A stretch of DNA of 64,000 nt from Sphingomonas sp. UNC305MFCol5.2 (GCF_000712135.1 NZ_JOOE01000001.1:1-64000); one strand, 5' to 3'. Numbered from the stretch's first letter, positions 19,052 to 28,157 are shown. Notes: a model not told the origin generated them from the sequence alone. Translations and numbers: made by a program.

Positions 19052-19468
19052 TTGAAGGATATCGAGCAGATCAGCGGCGATGTTGTCGATGTAGCGCTGC
19101 GCTTGCATCGCGAACTCGGCCCGGGTCTGCTCGAAAGCGTCTACGAAGCGATTCTTGCCAGCAAGCTGGCGGCGATGGGCTACCGTGTCGCACGTCAGCT
19201 GCCGATTGATATCGAGTTTGACGATCTCCGTTTCGAAGCTGCCTTTCGTATCGACCTACTCGTCGAGGACCGTTTGCTGGTGGAGATCAAATCGGTGGAG
19301 CGTCTGAGCGCCGCGCACGGCAAGCAGCTCCTGACCTATTTGCGTCTAACGAAACAGCCCGTAGGGCTGCTGATCAACTTCGGCGGCGCAACGCTGAAGG
19401 AGGGGCTCAGGCGGGTCGTCAACGACTATTCCCCCTCCGCGTCTCCGCGCCTCCGCGTGAACCAATAA
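19052..19468 (+). CDS. GxxExxY family protein (PD-(D/E)XK-like)
   Basis: A 138-residue protein of the GxxExxY family: the naming motif is GPGLLESVYE (about residues 23-32), followed by a nuclease-like core, with Asp in FRIDLLV, and E-I-K in LLVEIKSVE, matching the D-(E/Q)-x-K pattern of PD-(D/E)XK enzymes. Biochemical function is unknown. The start is a TTG at 19052; it gives the usual ~9 residues before ISG, but its ribosome site is poor. The last ~10 codons (SASPRLRVN) are encoded by the right inverted-repeat arm. It separates fabD from fabG, which suggests insertion into the fab cluster. Confidence 0.85.
   Translation: MKDIEQISGDVVDVALRLHRELGPGLLESVYEAILASKLAAMGYRVARQLPIDIEFDDLRFEAAFRIDLLVEDRLLVEIKSVERLSAAHGKQLLTYLRLTKQPVGLLINFGGATLKEGLRRVVNDYSPSASPRLRVNQ
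19435..19464. repeat. right 30-bp arm of perfect inverted repeat flanking the GxxExxY gene
   Basis: Exact reverse complement of 19014-19043, ending in CTCCGCGTGAACCA. It overlaps the 3' end of the GxxExxY coding sequence, so the C-terminus of the protein is repeat-encoded. Confidence 0.95.
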
Positions 19469-19495
19469 CTTCTTCTCACTCTTCCGGAGACCACA

Positions 19496-20233
19496 ATGTT
19501 CGACCTCACAGGCATGACCGCCCTCGTTACCGGCGCTTCGGGCGGGATCGGTTCGGCGATCGCCAAGGGCCTCGCCGCGCAGGGCGCGCGGCTGGCGGTG
19601 TCCGGTTCCAACGCTGAAAAGCTCGAGGCCTTTCGCGCCGAACTCGGCGGCGATCATGTCGCGTTGCCGTGCAACCTGTCGGACGGTGCCGCGGTCGATG
19701 CGCTCGTCCCGCAGGCGGTCGAGGCGCTGGGCAAGCTCGACATCCTCGTCAACAATGCCGGCGTCACGCGCGACAATCTCGCGATGCGGATGAAGGACGA
19801 GGAGTGGGACACGGTGATCCGTGTCAACCTCGAGGCCGCGTTCCGCCTGATGCGTGCCGCCGCCAAGCCGATGATGAAGGCGCGTTTCGGCCGGATGATC
19901 TCGATCACGTCGGTGGTGGGGGCGACCGGCAATCCGGGCCAGGCCAATTACGCAGCGTCGAAGGCCGGCCTCGTCGGCATGTCCAAGGCGCTCGCGCAGG
20001 AGCTCGCCAGCCGCAACATCACGGTGAATTGCGTCGCTCCCGGCTTCATCCGCTCGGCGATGACCGACGTGCTGCCCGAAGCGCAGAAGACCGCCTTGCT
20101 CACGCGCATTCCCGCCGGCGATCTCGGCACTGGCGAGGATATCGGCGCGGCGGTGGTCTATCTCGCCAGCAAGGAAGCGGGATATGTCACCGGCCAGACC
20201 TTGCATGTGAACGGCGGGATGGCGATGCTCTGA
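19496..20233 (+). CDS. fabG: 3-oxoacyl-ACP reductase
   Basis: A 245-residue short-chain dehydrogenase, the NADPH-dependent ketoreductase of type II fatty-acid synthesis. It shows the TGASGGIG cofactor loop (residues 13-20), NNAG, the catalytic Ser in SVVG, and Tyr/Lys in YAASKAG (Tyr about 151, Lys about 155). The C-terminus TLHVNGGMAML is typical of FabG. It is 27 nt beyond the GxxExxY gene and belongs functionally with fabD, acpP and fabF. Confidence 0.96.
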   Translation: MFDLTGMTALVTGASGGIGSAIAKGLAAQGARLAVSGSNAEKLEAFRAELGGDHVALPCNLSDGAAVDALVPQAVEALGKLDILVNNAGVTRDNLAMRMKDEEWDTVIRVNLEAAFRLMRAAAKPMMKARFGRMISITSVVGATGNPGQANYAASKAGLVGMSKALAQELASRNITVNCVAPGFIRSAMTDVLPEAQKTALLTRIPAGDLGTGEDIGAAVVYLASKEAGYVTGQTLHVNGGMAML

Positions 20234-20256
20234 GCCCCGCGGCTGGAGTGACCGTC

Positions 20257-20784
20257 ATGCGTATCCTCGCAACTGCCGCGCTGCTGGCGCTCGCGGCACC
20301 CGCCTACGCCGCCGATCTCGCGACGATCGATTGCGTCGCGGGGAAGCTGAATCCCGCCGTCACGGCCAAGCTCCACGCCGACGTTTCGCGCAACATGGCC
20401 GAAAGCGGCAAGCGGCCGAGCTACGATCCGGCAGTCGGCGGCAGCATCGCCAGCGCCGCTGCGGCCTGCGGGCTCGAGCATAATTGGTCCGAAGCGGCGA
20501 TAAAGGCCGCGCGGATATATACGCTCGCCAGGCTCGGCATGCCCGTTGCCCAGCGCGTCATCGGCGAGCGGGGGTTCGATGCCGCGGCGCTGGAGGATCG
20601 GTTCCAGGCCTTGCCCGAGGACGCCCGCAATCGCCCCCTCACGCCAGCGGAGAGCCAGGAGCTGGTCAAGGGATCGGTGACCGAGGAAGCGAAGCAGACC
20701 CGCGAGAATGCCGAGCTGCTGGCGGAATATTTCGCCTTCCTCAGCACCATCCAATATGCGAGCTTCGATTTTTCGCAGGCCTGA
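20257..20784 (+). CDS. hypothetical exported protein
   Basis: A 175-residue protein with a clean signal peptide (residues 1-18, ...PAYAADL) and an alpha-helical mature part with two cysteines (DCVAG, ACGLE). I do not recognise the family. The ATG at 20257 is used; a GTG three codons earlier is possible. It lies 23 nt after fabG and could be co-transcribed with it, although nothing links it to lipid synthesis. Confidence 0.75.
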   Translation: MRILATAALLALAAPAYAADLATIDCVAGKLNPAVTAKLHADVSRNMAESGKRPSYDPAVGGSIASAAAACGLEHNWSEAAIKAARIYTLARLGMPVAQRVIGERGFDAAALEDRFQALPEDARNRPLTPAESQELVKGSVTEEAKQTRENAELLAEYFAFLSTIQYASFDFSQA

Positions 20785-20883
20785 ACGTTACGGTCTCGGG
20801 GTGTGCCCCCTTGCAACGGCACCCCCGGCATTCTAGGTGCGTTCACACAGAATTCAGAGCCCAGACAAAGGAAAACAGGGACT

Positions 20884-21132
20884 ATGGCCAACCAGGAAGA
20901 GATCACCCAGCGCGTTGCCGCGCTCGTCGTCGACCATCTGGGCGTCGATGCCGGCGAAGTGAAGCCCGAAGCGAGCTTCATCGACGATCTGGGTGCGGAC
21001 AGCCTCGACATCGTCGAGCTGGTCATGGCGTTCGAGGAGGAATTCGGCGTCGAGATCCCCGACGACGCGGCCGAGAAGATCACCACGGTCGGCGATGCGG
21101 TCTCGTACATCAACGAGCACCAGGAGGGCTGA
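20884..21132 (+). CDS. acpP: acyl carrier protein
   Basis: An 82-residue ACP with the DSL phosphopantetheine site (Ser 40 in [11 protein letters not shown]) and the acidic helix [14 protein letters not shown]. It carries growing acyl chains between the Fab enzymes. The ATG at 20884 follows AAAGGAAAACAGGGACT; the frame further upstream is not coding. Followed by its own terminator-like hairpin and then fabF. Confidence 0.98.
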   Translation: MANQEEITQRVAALVVDHLGVDAGEVKPEASFIDDLGADSLDIVELVMAFEEEFGVEIPDDAAEKITTVGDAVSYINEHQEG

Positions 21133-21177
21133 TCGCCCTCCGGCGACCTGCCCGGATGGGCCGGCACTGCCATATAG

Positions 21178-21228
21178 CGGCTTCCCGTCCGGGCTCGAAA
21201 GAGAGGGCGGGGAGCCGTTTCGTTTTCG
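21178..21228 (+). terminator. terminator-like hairpin between acpP and fabF
   Basis: CGGCTTCCCGTCC pairs with GGGCGGGGAGCCG (13 bp with two G-T pairs in RNA), followed by TTTCGTTTTCG. It stands 45 nt after acpP and could let ACP be made in excess over the downstream enzymes, which is usual for acpP. Confidence 0.7.
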
Positions 21229-21292
21229 TAACGAGGCACTTGTTTGATGCCTCCTGTGCGCAAAGTTCGAGAAGTTTGACGGAGAGAATGCC

Positions 21293-22552
21293 ATGCGCCG
21301 CGTAGTCGTAACCGGCCTTGGGCTCGTCACCCCGCTGGGTGCCGATGTCGAAACGGCCTGGAAGAACATCATCGCCGCCAAATCCGGCGCGGCCACGATC
21401 ACGCGCTTCGACGCGACCGACTTCCACAGCAATTACGCTTGCGAAGTGAAGCCGGCCGATCACGAATATGGCTTCGATCCGGGCAAGCGCGTCGATCACA
21501 AGATCCAGCGCCAGGTCGATCCGTTCATTATCTACGGCATCGACGCGGCCGGACAGGCGATCGAGGATGCCGGTCTGCTCGACATGGACGAAGAGACGCG
21601 CTTCCGCGCCGGCTGCTCGATCGGCGCTGGTATCGGCGGCCTCCCGGGCATCGAGAGCGAATCGCTGGTGCTCGCCGAAAAGGGCCCCAAGCGTGTCTCG
21701 CCGCACTTCGTCCACGGCCGACTGATCAACCTCATTTCGGGCCAGGTCTCGATCAAATACGGCCTGATGGGCCCGAACCATGCGGTGGTGACGGCCTGCT
21801 CGACCGGCGCGCATTCGATCGGCGACGCCGCGCGGATGATCGCGATGGACGATGCCGACATCATGCTGGCAGGCGGGGCCGAGGGCGCGGTCTGCCCGAT
21901 CGGGATCGCCGGCTTCGGCCAGGCGCGCGCGCTTTCGACCAGTTTCCGCGACGATCCCACCAAGGGCAGCCGCCCCTGGGACCAGGACCGCGACGGCTTC
22001 GTCATGGGCGAAGGCGCGGGCGTGGTGGTGCTCGAGGAATATGAGCATGCGAAGAAGCGCGGCGCCAAGATCTATGCCGAAGTCATCGGCTACGGCCTGT
22101 CGGGCGATGCCTATCACGTCACCGCGCCGCATCCCGAGGGTTCGGGGGCGTTCCGTTCGATGCAGATGGCGATGAAGAAGTCAGGTCTCGACTTTGCGGA
22201 CATCGATTACATCAACGCGCACGGCACCTCGACGCCGCTCGGCGACGAGCTCGAACTGGGAGCAGTGCGGCGACTGTTCGGCAACAATATCGGTACGCTG
22301 TCGATGAGTTCGACCAAGTCGGCGATCGGCCATCTGCTCGGCGGCGCCGGCGCAGTGGAATCGATCTTCTGCATCCTCGCGATGCGCGACCAGGTCGCCC
22401 CGCCGACGCTCAATCTCGACAATCCGAGCGAGAATTGCGCGGGCGTCGACCTCGTCCCGCACAAGGCCAAGGAACGCAAGATCAAGGCCGTGCTCAACAA
22501 CAGCTTCGGCTTTGGCGGCACCAACGCCAGCCTGGTAATGAAGGCTGTCTGA
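21293..22552 (+). CDS. fabF: 3-oxoacyl-ACP synthase II
   Basis: A 419-residue KAS II condensing enzyme. The catalytic triad is visible as Cys ~169 in TACSTGAHS, His ~309 in NAHGTSTPLGD and His ~346 in SAIGHLLGGAG. The C-terminal NNSFGFGGTNASL is canonical. It elongates acyl-ACP with malonyl-ACP. It follows acpP and leads directly into mltG (4-nt gap), an arrangement common in proteobacteria. Confidence 0.98.
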   Translation: MRRVVVTGLGLVTPLGADVETAWKNIIAAKSGAATITRFDATDFHSNYACEVKPADHEYGFDPGKRVDHKIQRQVDPFIIYGIDAAGQAIEDAGLLDMDEETRFRAGCSIGAGIGGLPGIESESLVLAEKGPKRVSPHFVHGRLINLISGQVSIKYGLMGPNHAVVTACSTGAHSIGDAARMIAMDDADIMLAGGAEGAVCPIGIAGFGQARALSTSFRDDPTKGSRPWDQDRDGFVMGEGAGVVVLEEYEHAKKRGAKIYAEVIGYGLSGDAYHVTAPHPEGSGAFRSMQMAMKKSGLDFADIDYINAHGTSTPLGDELELGAVRRLFGNNIGTLSMSSTKSAIGHLLGGAGAVESIFCILAMRDQVAPPTLNLDNPSENCAGVDLVPHKAKERKIKAVLNNSFGFGGTNASLVMKAV

Positions 22553-22556
22553 AGCC

Positions 22557-23543
22557 GTGCCCCCGCGGCGTTCGCGGCGGACCAGCGGCTGCGCGATCCT
22601 CATCGTCCTGCTGCTGGTCGCGGCGATGGGGTTGGGCGTGCTTCAGCTCTGGGCGGGCAGCGGTCCTTCCCGGACGAATATGTCCGTGCTGATCCCGCAG
22701 GGCGCGACGCTCAGCGGGGCCGCGACCGAGCTGGAGAAAGCGGGCGCGATCCGTTCGGCGCGGCAGTTCGTGCTGCTCGCGCGGGTCTTCGGCGGCGGCA
22801 GGCAGATCAAGGCGGGCGAATATCGCCTGCTCGCGGGCGAGAGCCAGTCGGACATCCTCAAGGACCTGCAGGGCGGCAAGACGCTGCAGCGCAAGATCAC
22901 GGTTGCCGAAGGCGTGCCTTCGATCCTCGTCCATGAGGCACTGATGAAGGCCGACGGGCTCAGCGGGCAGGTCGCGGTGCCGGTCGAGGGCAGCGTGCTG
23001 CCCGACACCTATGCCTATAATCGCGGCGAGACCCGCGCGGCGGTGCTGGCGCGAATGCAGAAGGCGATGCGCGAATATCTCACGCAGGCCTGGGCGCGGC
23101 GGAAGCCGGGGATCGCAGTATCGACGCCGGCACAGGCGCTGACGCTCGCCTCGATCGTCGAGAAGGAGACGGGGAAGCCCGAGGAGCGGCGGATGGTCGC
23201 CGCGGTCTATTCGAACCGGCTCAGGCAGAACATGATGCTCCAGGCCGACCCGACGATCATTTACCCGATCACCAGGGGCAAGCCGCTGGGCCGGCGTATT
23301 CTGCAGTCGGAAGTGCGCGCAGTGAACCAGTACAACACCTATGCGATGACCGGCCTGCCGGTCGGGCCGATCGCCAATCCGGGCCGCGAATCGATCGATG
23401 CGGTGCTCGATCCCGCGCAATCGACTGCGTTGTATTTCGTCGCCAAGGGCGATGGCGGCCATGTGTTCGCCGACACGCTCGAACAGCACAACGCCAACGT
23501 GCAGAAATGGTACGCACTGCGGAGAGCGCGCGGGGAGATGTAG
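22557..23543 (+). CDS. mltG: endolytic murein transglycosylase MltG
   Basis: A 328-residue YceG/MltG protein: one N-terminal membrane helix (about residues 11-30), a LysM-like part, then the catalytic domain with the active Glu in ASIVEKET and the following VYSNRL..MLQADPT and GLPVGPIANPG signatures. It cleaves nascent glycan strands and sets their length. Start is a GTG, 4 nt after the fabF stop. The fabF-mltG linkage is a conserved neighbourhood. Confidence 0.95.
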   Translation: MPPRRSRRTSGCAILIVLLLVAAMGLGVLQLWAGSGPSRTNMSVLIPQGATLSGAATELEKAGAIRSARQFVLLARVFGGGRQIKAGEYRLLAGESQSDILKDLQGGKTLQRKITVAEGVPSILVHEALMKADGLSGQVAVPVEGSVLPDTYAYNRGETRAAVLARMQKAMREYLTQAWARRKPGIAVSTPAQALTLASIVEKETGKPEERRMVAAVYSNRLRQNMMLQADPTIIYPITRGKPLGRRILQSEVRAVNQYNTYAMTGLPVGPIANPGRESIDAVLDPAQSTALYFVAKGDGGHVFADTLEQHNANVQKWYALRRARGEM

Positions 23544-23575
23544 GGCGCGCCGGTGCGACGCGCCCTGAGGGGTGG

Positions 23576-24184
23576 TCAGTATGCCGCAGTGAAGCGGGCG
23601 CGGCTGTGGCGGTGCTGCTCCAGTTCATCGACCATCGCGATGGCGAAATCGGCGAAGCTGATCTTGCTTTCGCCGCGCGCGTCGGTGACCAATTGGTCAT
23701 TGCCACTGCGATAGGTGCCGAGGCGAGGCCCTTCGAAGATCAAAGCGGCGGGGGAGAAGAAGGTCCAGTCGATCTCCGTCTCCGCACGCAGGGAGTCGAG
23801 GAAGGCGATGCCGCCGAGCGCCGCGCCTTTCCACTCCTCCGGGAAGGCAGGGTCGTCGATCACACGCTTGCCGGGGGCCACTTCGAGGCTGGCGGCGCCG
23901 CCGGTGACGAGCAGGCGTGGCACATCGGCTTCGCGCAGCGCCGCGAGCAGCGTGGCGGCGGAGACGTCGAAGTGCAGCGCGCTGATCACGGCGTCGGTGC
24001 CGCGGATCAGTTGGGCCAGCGCAGAGGGGGAGGCGGCGTCTCCCGCGCGCGGGGTGACACCCGGCAGTTGCGGGATCGCCTCGGGTTTGCGCGCGATCGC
24101 GATCACCTCATGGCCGCGCGCCGCCAATTCCCTGGTGATCTCCGAGCCCGCGCGCCCACTCGCGCCGAGAACTGCTACCTTCAT
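23576..24184 (-). CDS. NAD(P)H-binding atypical SDR oxidoreductase
   Basis: A 202-residue Rossmann protein with the nucleotide loop VLGASGRAGSE at the N-terminus, of the YwnB/BVR-B-like atypical SDR group (NAD(P)H-binding, PF13460 type). The Tyr-x-x-x-Lys of classical SDRs is not obvious. The start MKVAVLGASG at 24184 was chosen over a longer frame to 24220 because the Rossmann strand begins there. Divergent from an HxlR regulator that probably controls it. Confidence 0.85.
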   Translation of the reverse strand: MKVAVLGASGRAGSEITRELAARGHEVIAIARKPEAIPQLPGVTPRAGDAASPSALAQLIRGTDAVISALHFDVSAATLLAALREADVPRLLVTGGAASLEVAPGKRVIDDPAFPEEWKGAALGGIAFLDSLRAETEIDWTFFSPAALIFEGPRLGTYRSGNDQLVTDARGESKISFADFAIAMVDELEQHRHSRARFTAAY

Positions 24185-24212
24185 ATCCGATTTCCTTTCT
24201 TGGTTTCCAACG

Positions 24213-24236
24213 GATACCAAGTCGAATATGGGTATC
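24213..24236. promoter_or_regulatory. inverted repeat in the oxidoreductase/HxlR divergent promoter
   Basis: GATACC (24213-24218) and GGTATC (24231-24236), a perfect 6-bp inverted repeat with 12-nt spacing, lie in the 56-bp gap and end just before the HxlR start. Candidate operator for the HxlR protein; inference from position only. Confidence 0.4.
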
Positions 24237-24240
24237 GGTC

Positions 24241-24648
24241 ATGCAAGAAGGCACTTTGACGATAGATGGTTCCCTCGAGGAAACCGGTGCGCGCGGCGAT
24301 GTCTATGCGGCGAACTGCCCGACGCGCAAACTGCTGGATCGCATCGCCGACAAATGGAGCGTGCTGATCCTGCTGTTGCTGGGGCAGGAGGCGATGCGCT
24401 TCAACATGCTCAGGCGGCGGGTCGATGGCGTATCGCAGAAGATGCTCAGCCAGACGCTGCGTTCACTGGAGCGCGACGGACTGGTGAGCCGGACGGTGGT
24501 GGCGACAGTGCCGGTGACCGTCACCTATGCGATCACGCCGCTCGGCCGTGGGTTGATCGGATCGCTGCAGTCGATGATCGACTGGGCCGAGACCCATATG
24601 GAGGACGTATCCGTAGCCCAGCGCGTCTATGACGAGGCGCTGCACTGA
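24241..24648 (+). CDS. HxlR-type winged-helix regulator
   Basis: A 135-residue protein of the HxlR/DUF24 family: the segment NCPTRKLLDRIADKWSVLILLLL opens the winged helix, followed by FNMLRRRVDGVSQKMLSQTLRSLERDGLV (recognition helix and wing). The cysteine before PTR is the conserved N-terminal Cys that senses electrophiles or oxidants in YodB/HypR/QorR relatives. It diverges from the NAD(P)H-binding oxidoreductase, the usual target arrangement. Confidence 0.9.
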   Translation: MQEGTLTIDGSLEETGARGDVYAANCPTRKLLDRIADKWSVLILLLLGQEAMRFNMLRRRVDGVSQKMLSQTLRSLERDGLVSRTVVATVPVTVTYAITPLGRGLIGSLQSMIDWAETHMEDVSVAQRVYDEALH

Positions 24649-24658
24649 ACCCGGATCG

Positions 24659-25270
24659 TCAGCGCGCCAGCCCCGCCGCTTCGCGCGCCAGCGTCTCGAC
24701 CTGCTCGAGGCTCGCGCCCTTGGGCGTGACCCAGCTGCCGCCGACGCACAGCACCGGATCGAATGCCAGCCATTCCGGCGCCGTCGCAAGGTTCACGCCG
24801 CCGGTCGGGCAGAAGCGGGCCTGATAGAAAGGCGCGGCCAGCGCCTTGAGTGCCTTCAAACCACCTGAAGTCTCGGCGGGGAAGAACTTGAAGTGCGTCA
24901 GCCCCAGATCGAGCCCGCGCATGATGTCGCCGGCATTGGCGATGCCCGGAAGGAACGGTACGCCGCTGGCGACGATCGGATCGCCCAGCCGCTCGGTCAG
25001 GCCTGGCGAGACGATGAACTCGACATCGGCGTTCATCACTTGCTTGAACTGCTCGGTATTGACCACGGTGCCGGCGCCCACGATCGCGCCCGGGACCTTC
25101 TTCATCTCCGCGATCGCCTCGATCGCCGCGCCAGTGCGCAGCGTGACTTCGAGGACGCGCAGCCCGCCCTTCACCAGCGCCTCGGCGAGCGGGCGGGCGT
25201 GCGCCGCGTCCTCGATCACCAGCACCGGAATTACCGGGGCGGTGCGCATGATGTCCTGGATCGTCGTCAA
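24659..25270 (-). CDS. eda: KDPG aldolase (2-dehydro-3-deoxyphosphogluconate aldolase)
   Basis: A 203-residue class I aldolase that splits KDPG into pyruvate and glyceraldehyde-3-phosphate. It has the catalytic Glu in LEVTLRT (about 41), the Arg in the same strand, and the Schiff-base Lys in THFKFFPAE (about 128). It is the last gene of the zwf-pgl-edd-glk-eda operon and overlaps glk by 4 nt. Confidence 0.97.
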   Translation of the reverse strand: MTTIQDIMRTAPVIPVLVIEDAAHARPLAEALVKGGLRVLEVTLRTGAAIEAIAEMKKVPGAIVGAGTVVNTEQFKQVMNADVEFIVSPGLTERLGDPIVASGVPFLPGIANAGDIMRGLDLGLTHFKFFPAETSGGLKALKALAAPFYQARFCPTGGVNLATAPEWLAFDPVLCVGGSWVTPKGASLEQVETLAREAAGLAR

Positions 25271-26235
25271 AGTGCGTGCTCCTGGGCGAAGGCCGCGGCG
25301 GCGCCGTAGAGGCCCGGCTGCGGATGCGTGATCAGCTTGACGGGGATCGACGCCATCAGGTTCCGGAACCGGCCCTTGGCAACGAAGCGCTCGCCGAAGC
25401 CCGATTGCAGCAAATGGTCCTTGAGACGCAAGCCCAGACCGCCCGCGATCACCACGCCTGTCGGCCCGTGCGTCAGCGCGAGGTCGCCGGCGACCGCGCC
25501 GAGGCTGAGGCAGAAGCGGTCGAGCGCGGCGACGGCGAGGCTGTCCTCGCCCTCGAACGCCAGTTCCCAGATCTTCTTGTCGTTATGGCGCGGTACAGGC
25601 CGCTTCTCGAGCTCGGCCAGCGTCTCATAGATCGCGACGATCGCGGGGCCCGCAACGATCCGCTCGGTCGACACGCGGTTAAATTCGCGCCGCAGCCGCT
25701 TGACGAAAGCGTCCTCGATCGGATCGAGCGGGGCGAAATCGACATGCCCGCCCTCGGTCGCGATGATGTCGTAGCCGCCCTTGTGGCGGAACACCTGCGC
25801 GACGCCCAGTCCGGTGCCGGGCCCGCAGACGGTGATCGATCCACGATCGGGCAGGGGCATTTCGGGCCCGCATAAATGCAGGAAATCGTCGTCCCCGAGC
25901 TGCGCGACGGCATGACCGATCGCCGCGAAATCGTTGACCATCGTCCAGGTATCGGCGCCAAGCCGTTCCGGGATCAACGCGGGGCGGATGATCCACGGAT
26001 TGTTGGTGAGCTTGATCACCTCACCACCGACGGGGGAGGCGACTGCGATCGCCGCCGCCTTGGGCAAGGGGCGCCCGAGCGTCTCGCCGAACGCCTGCCA
26101 GGCGAGCTGCAGGCTCGGATGCTCGGCGACCTTTTGGGTCACCGGCTCGCTGATCGAGACGACGCGACCCTCGGCGACTTCGGCAACCGCGAAGCGGGCG
26201 TGAGTCCCTCCGATATCGACCGTGACGACTTCCAT
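25267..26235 (-). CDS. glk: glucokinase
   Basis: A 322-residue glucokinase of the ASKHA fold: DIGGTHARFA phosphate loop at the N-terminus, LTNNPW, VNDFAA (catalytic Asp), CGPGTGLG, and TEGGHVDFAP with sugar-contact residues. It phosphorylates glucose to feed the Entner-Doudoroff pathway. It follows edd by 98 nt and overlaps eda by 4. Confidence 0.96.
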   Translation of the reverse strand: MEVVTVDIGGTHARFAVAEVAEGRVVSISEPVTQKVAEHPSLQLAWQAFGETLGRPLPKAAAIAVASPVGGEVIKLTNNPWIIRPALIPERLGADTWTMVNDFAAIGHAVAQLGDDDFLHLCGPEMPLPDRGSITVCGPGTGLGVAQVFRHKGGYDIIATEGGHVDFAPLDPIEDAFVKRLRREFNRVSTERIVAGPAIVAIYETLAELEKRPVPRHNDKKIWELAFEGEDSLAVAALDRFCLSLGAVAGDLALTHGPTGVVIAGGLGLRLKDHLLQSGFGERFVAKGRFRNLMASIPVKLITHPQPGLYGAAAAFAQEHAL

Positions 26236-26333
26236 GCCTTCTCCCTGAACCTCTCATGCCCGCCGCCTGTCAACGTTGGCATACGGGTGCGCCGCCCTTC
26301 TCTGCGTTGGGCCGCGTGTTGTAAAGCGGGTGT

Positions 26334-28157
26334 CTAGAGTCCGGCCTCCGCCAGCATCGCGGATCCCCCCATTTCGGCCTCACTGGCGTGATGGCGCATC
26401 ATCGCGAACAGCTCGCGGCCGGTGCCTTCCGCCTGTGGCGGCGCCACGCATTGCTCGCGCGCCGCCCACTCGGCCGGATCGACCAGAGCTTCGAGAACGC
26501 CCTGTTCGGCACAGACACGCACCATGTCGCCGTCGCGCAGCTTGCCGATCGGTCCGCCGCCCAGTGCCTCGGGCGACAAATGGATCGCGCACGGCACCTT
26601 TCCGCTCGCACCGGACATCCGCCCGTCGGTGACCAAAGCCACCCGGAACCCGCGATTCTGGAGCACGCCCAACGGCGGTGTGAGCTTGTGCAACTCGGGC
26701 ATGCCGTTGGCGCGGGGACCCTGAAACCGGACCACGACCACCACGTCGCGCTCGAGCTCGCCGGCCTTGAACGCCGCCTGCACCTCATTCTGGTCGGCGA
26801 ACACCCGGCACGGCGCCTCGATCGTCCAGCGATCACGCTCGACCGCCGAGACCTTGATACAGGCGCGACCGAGATTGCCCTTGAGGATTCGGAAGCCGCC
26901 CTCGGGCGAGAAAGGCGCGTCGATCGTGCGGACGATGGTATCGTCGCCGCTCTTCTCGGGGTGATCGTGCCAGACGAGCGTATCGTCGGCGATGTCGGGC
27001 TTGCGGCCATAAGCGGCCATGCCGTCCTTCGCGACGGTCAGCGTATCGCCGTGCATCAGCCCGGCCTTGAGCAACTCGCGGATCACGAAGCTCGGGCCGC
27101 CGGCATCCTCGAAGCCGTTCACGTCGGCCGATCCGTTGGGATAGACACGGGTAAGCAGCGGCACCGTGCGCGAGAGCCGGTCGAAATCATCCCAATCGAT
27201 CAGGATGCCGGCTGCGCGCGCAAAGGCGGGGACGTGGATCAGGTGGTTGGTCGATCCGCCGGTGGCGAGCAGCACGATCGCGGCGTTCACAATCGCCTTC
27301 TCGTCGACGACATGGCCGATCGGGCGATAGTCGTTCCCGTTCCAGCCGATCTCGACCAGCCGCTTGACGGCGGCGCGAGTCAGCTCCTGGCGCAGTTTGG
27401 TCCCCGGATTGGCGAAGGCAGCGCCGGGCATGTGGAGCCCCATCGCCTCCATCATCATCTGGTTCGAATTGGCGGTGCCGTAGAAGGTGCAGGTGCCCTT
27501 CGAGTGATAGGCGGCGATCTCGGCGGCGAGCAGCTCATCGCGGCCGACTTTGCCTTCGGCATAGCGCTCACGGACCGCTGCCTTCTCCTTGTTGGCAAGG
27601 CCAGAGCGCATCGGTCCGCCAGGGATCATCACCATCGGCAGATGCCCGAAGCGAAGCGCGCCGATCAGCAGTCCGGGTACGATCTTGTCGCAGATGCCGA
27701 GCAGGGCCGCGCCTTCGAACACGCGGTGGCTGAGCGCGATGCCGGTGGAGAGTGCGATCGTGTCGCGGCTGAACAGCGACAGCTCCATCCCCGCATAGCC
27801 CTGCGTCACGCCGTCGCACATCGCGGGCACGCCGCCGGCGACCTGCGCGGTGGCGCCGGCCTCCAATGCCCAGACCTTCATCTGCTCGGGATAGCGATAA
27901 TAGACCGCGTGCGCGGAGAGCATGTCGTTATACGATGTGACGATGCCGATGTTCATCCGGTTCGCCGGCGTCATCAGGTCGCGCTGCTCGTCGGTGCCGG
28001 CATAAGCGTGCGCGAGGTTGGCGCAGCCGAGCTTCGGCCGGTCCGCGCCGCTTTCGCGCTCGCGGCGGATCAGGTCGAGATAAGCCGCGCGGCGCTCCTT
28101 TGAGCGCGCGATCACGCGATCGGTGACTGCGGCGATTTCCGGATGCAAACTGGCCAT
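26334..28157 (-). CDS. edd: phosphogluconate dehydratase
   Basis: A 607-residue Edd, the [4Fe-4S] dehydratase converting 6-phosphogluconate to KDPG. Cluster cysteines are seen in PAMCDGVTQG (about 114) and LGICDKIVPG (about 181), with NDMLSAH, GTCTFYGTANSNQM and TDGRMSGASGKVP typical of the IlvD/Edd family. The ATG at 28157 overlaps the pgl stop by one base; the frame upstream of it is shadow. Confidence 0.97.
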   Translation of the reverse strand: MASLHPEIAAVTDRVIARSKERRAAYLDLIRRERESGADRPKLGCANLAHAYAGTDEQRDLMTPANRMNIGIVTSYNDMLSAHAVYYRYPEQMKVWALEAGATAQVAGGVPAMCDGVTQGYAGMELSLFSRDTIALSTGIALSHRVFEGAALLGICDKIVPGLLIGALRFGHLPMVMIPGGPMRSGLANKEKAAVRERYAEGKVGRDELLAAEIAAYHSKGTCTFYGTANSNQMMMEAMGLHMPGAAFANPGTKLRQELTRAAVKRLVEIGWNGNDYRPIGHVVDEKAIVNAAIVLLATGGSTNHLIHVPAFARAAGILIDWDDFDRLSRTVPLLTRVYPNGSADVNGFEDAGGPSFVIRELLKAGLMHGDTLTVAKDGMAAYGRKPDIADDTLVWHDHPEKSGDDTIVRTIDAPFSPEGGFRILKGNLGRACIKVSAVERDRWTIEAPCRVFADQNEVQAAFKAGELERDVVVVVRFQGPRANGMPELHKLTPPLGVLQNRGFRVALVTDGRMSGASGKVPCAIHLSPEALGGGPIGKLRDGDMVRVCAEQGVLEALVDPAEWAAREQCVAPPQAEGTGRELFAMMRHHASEAEMGGSAMLAEAGL

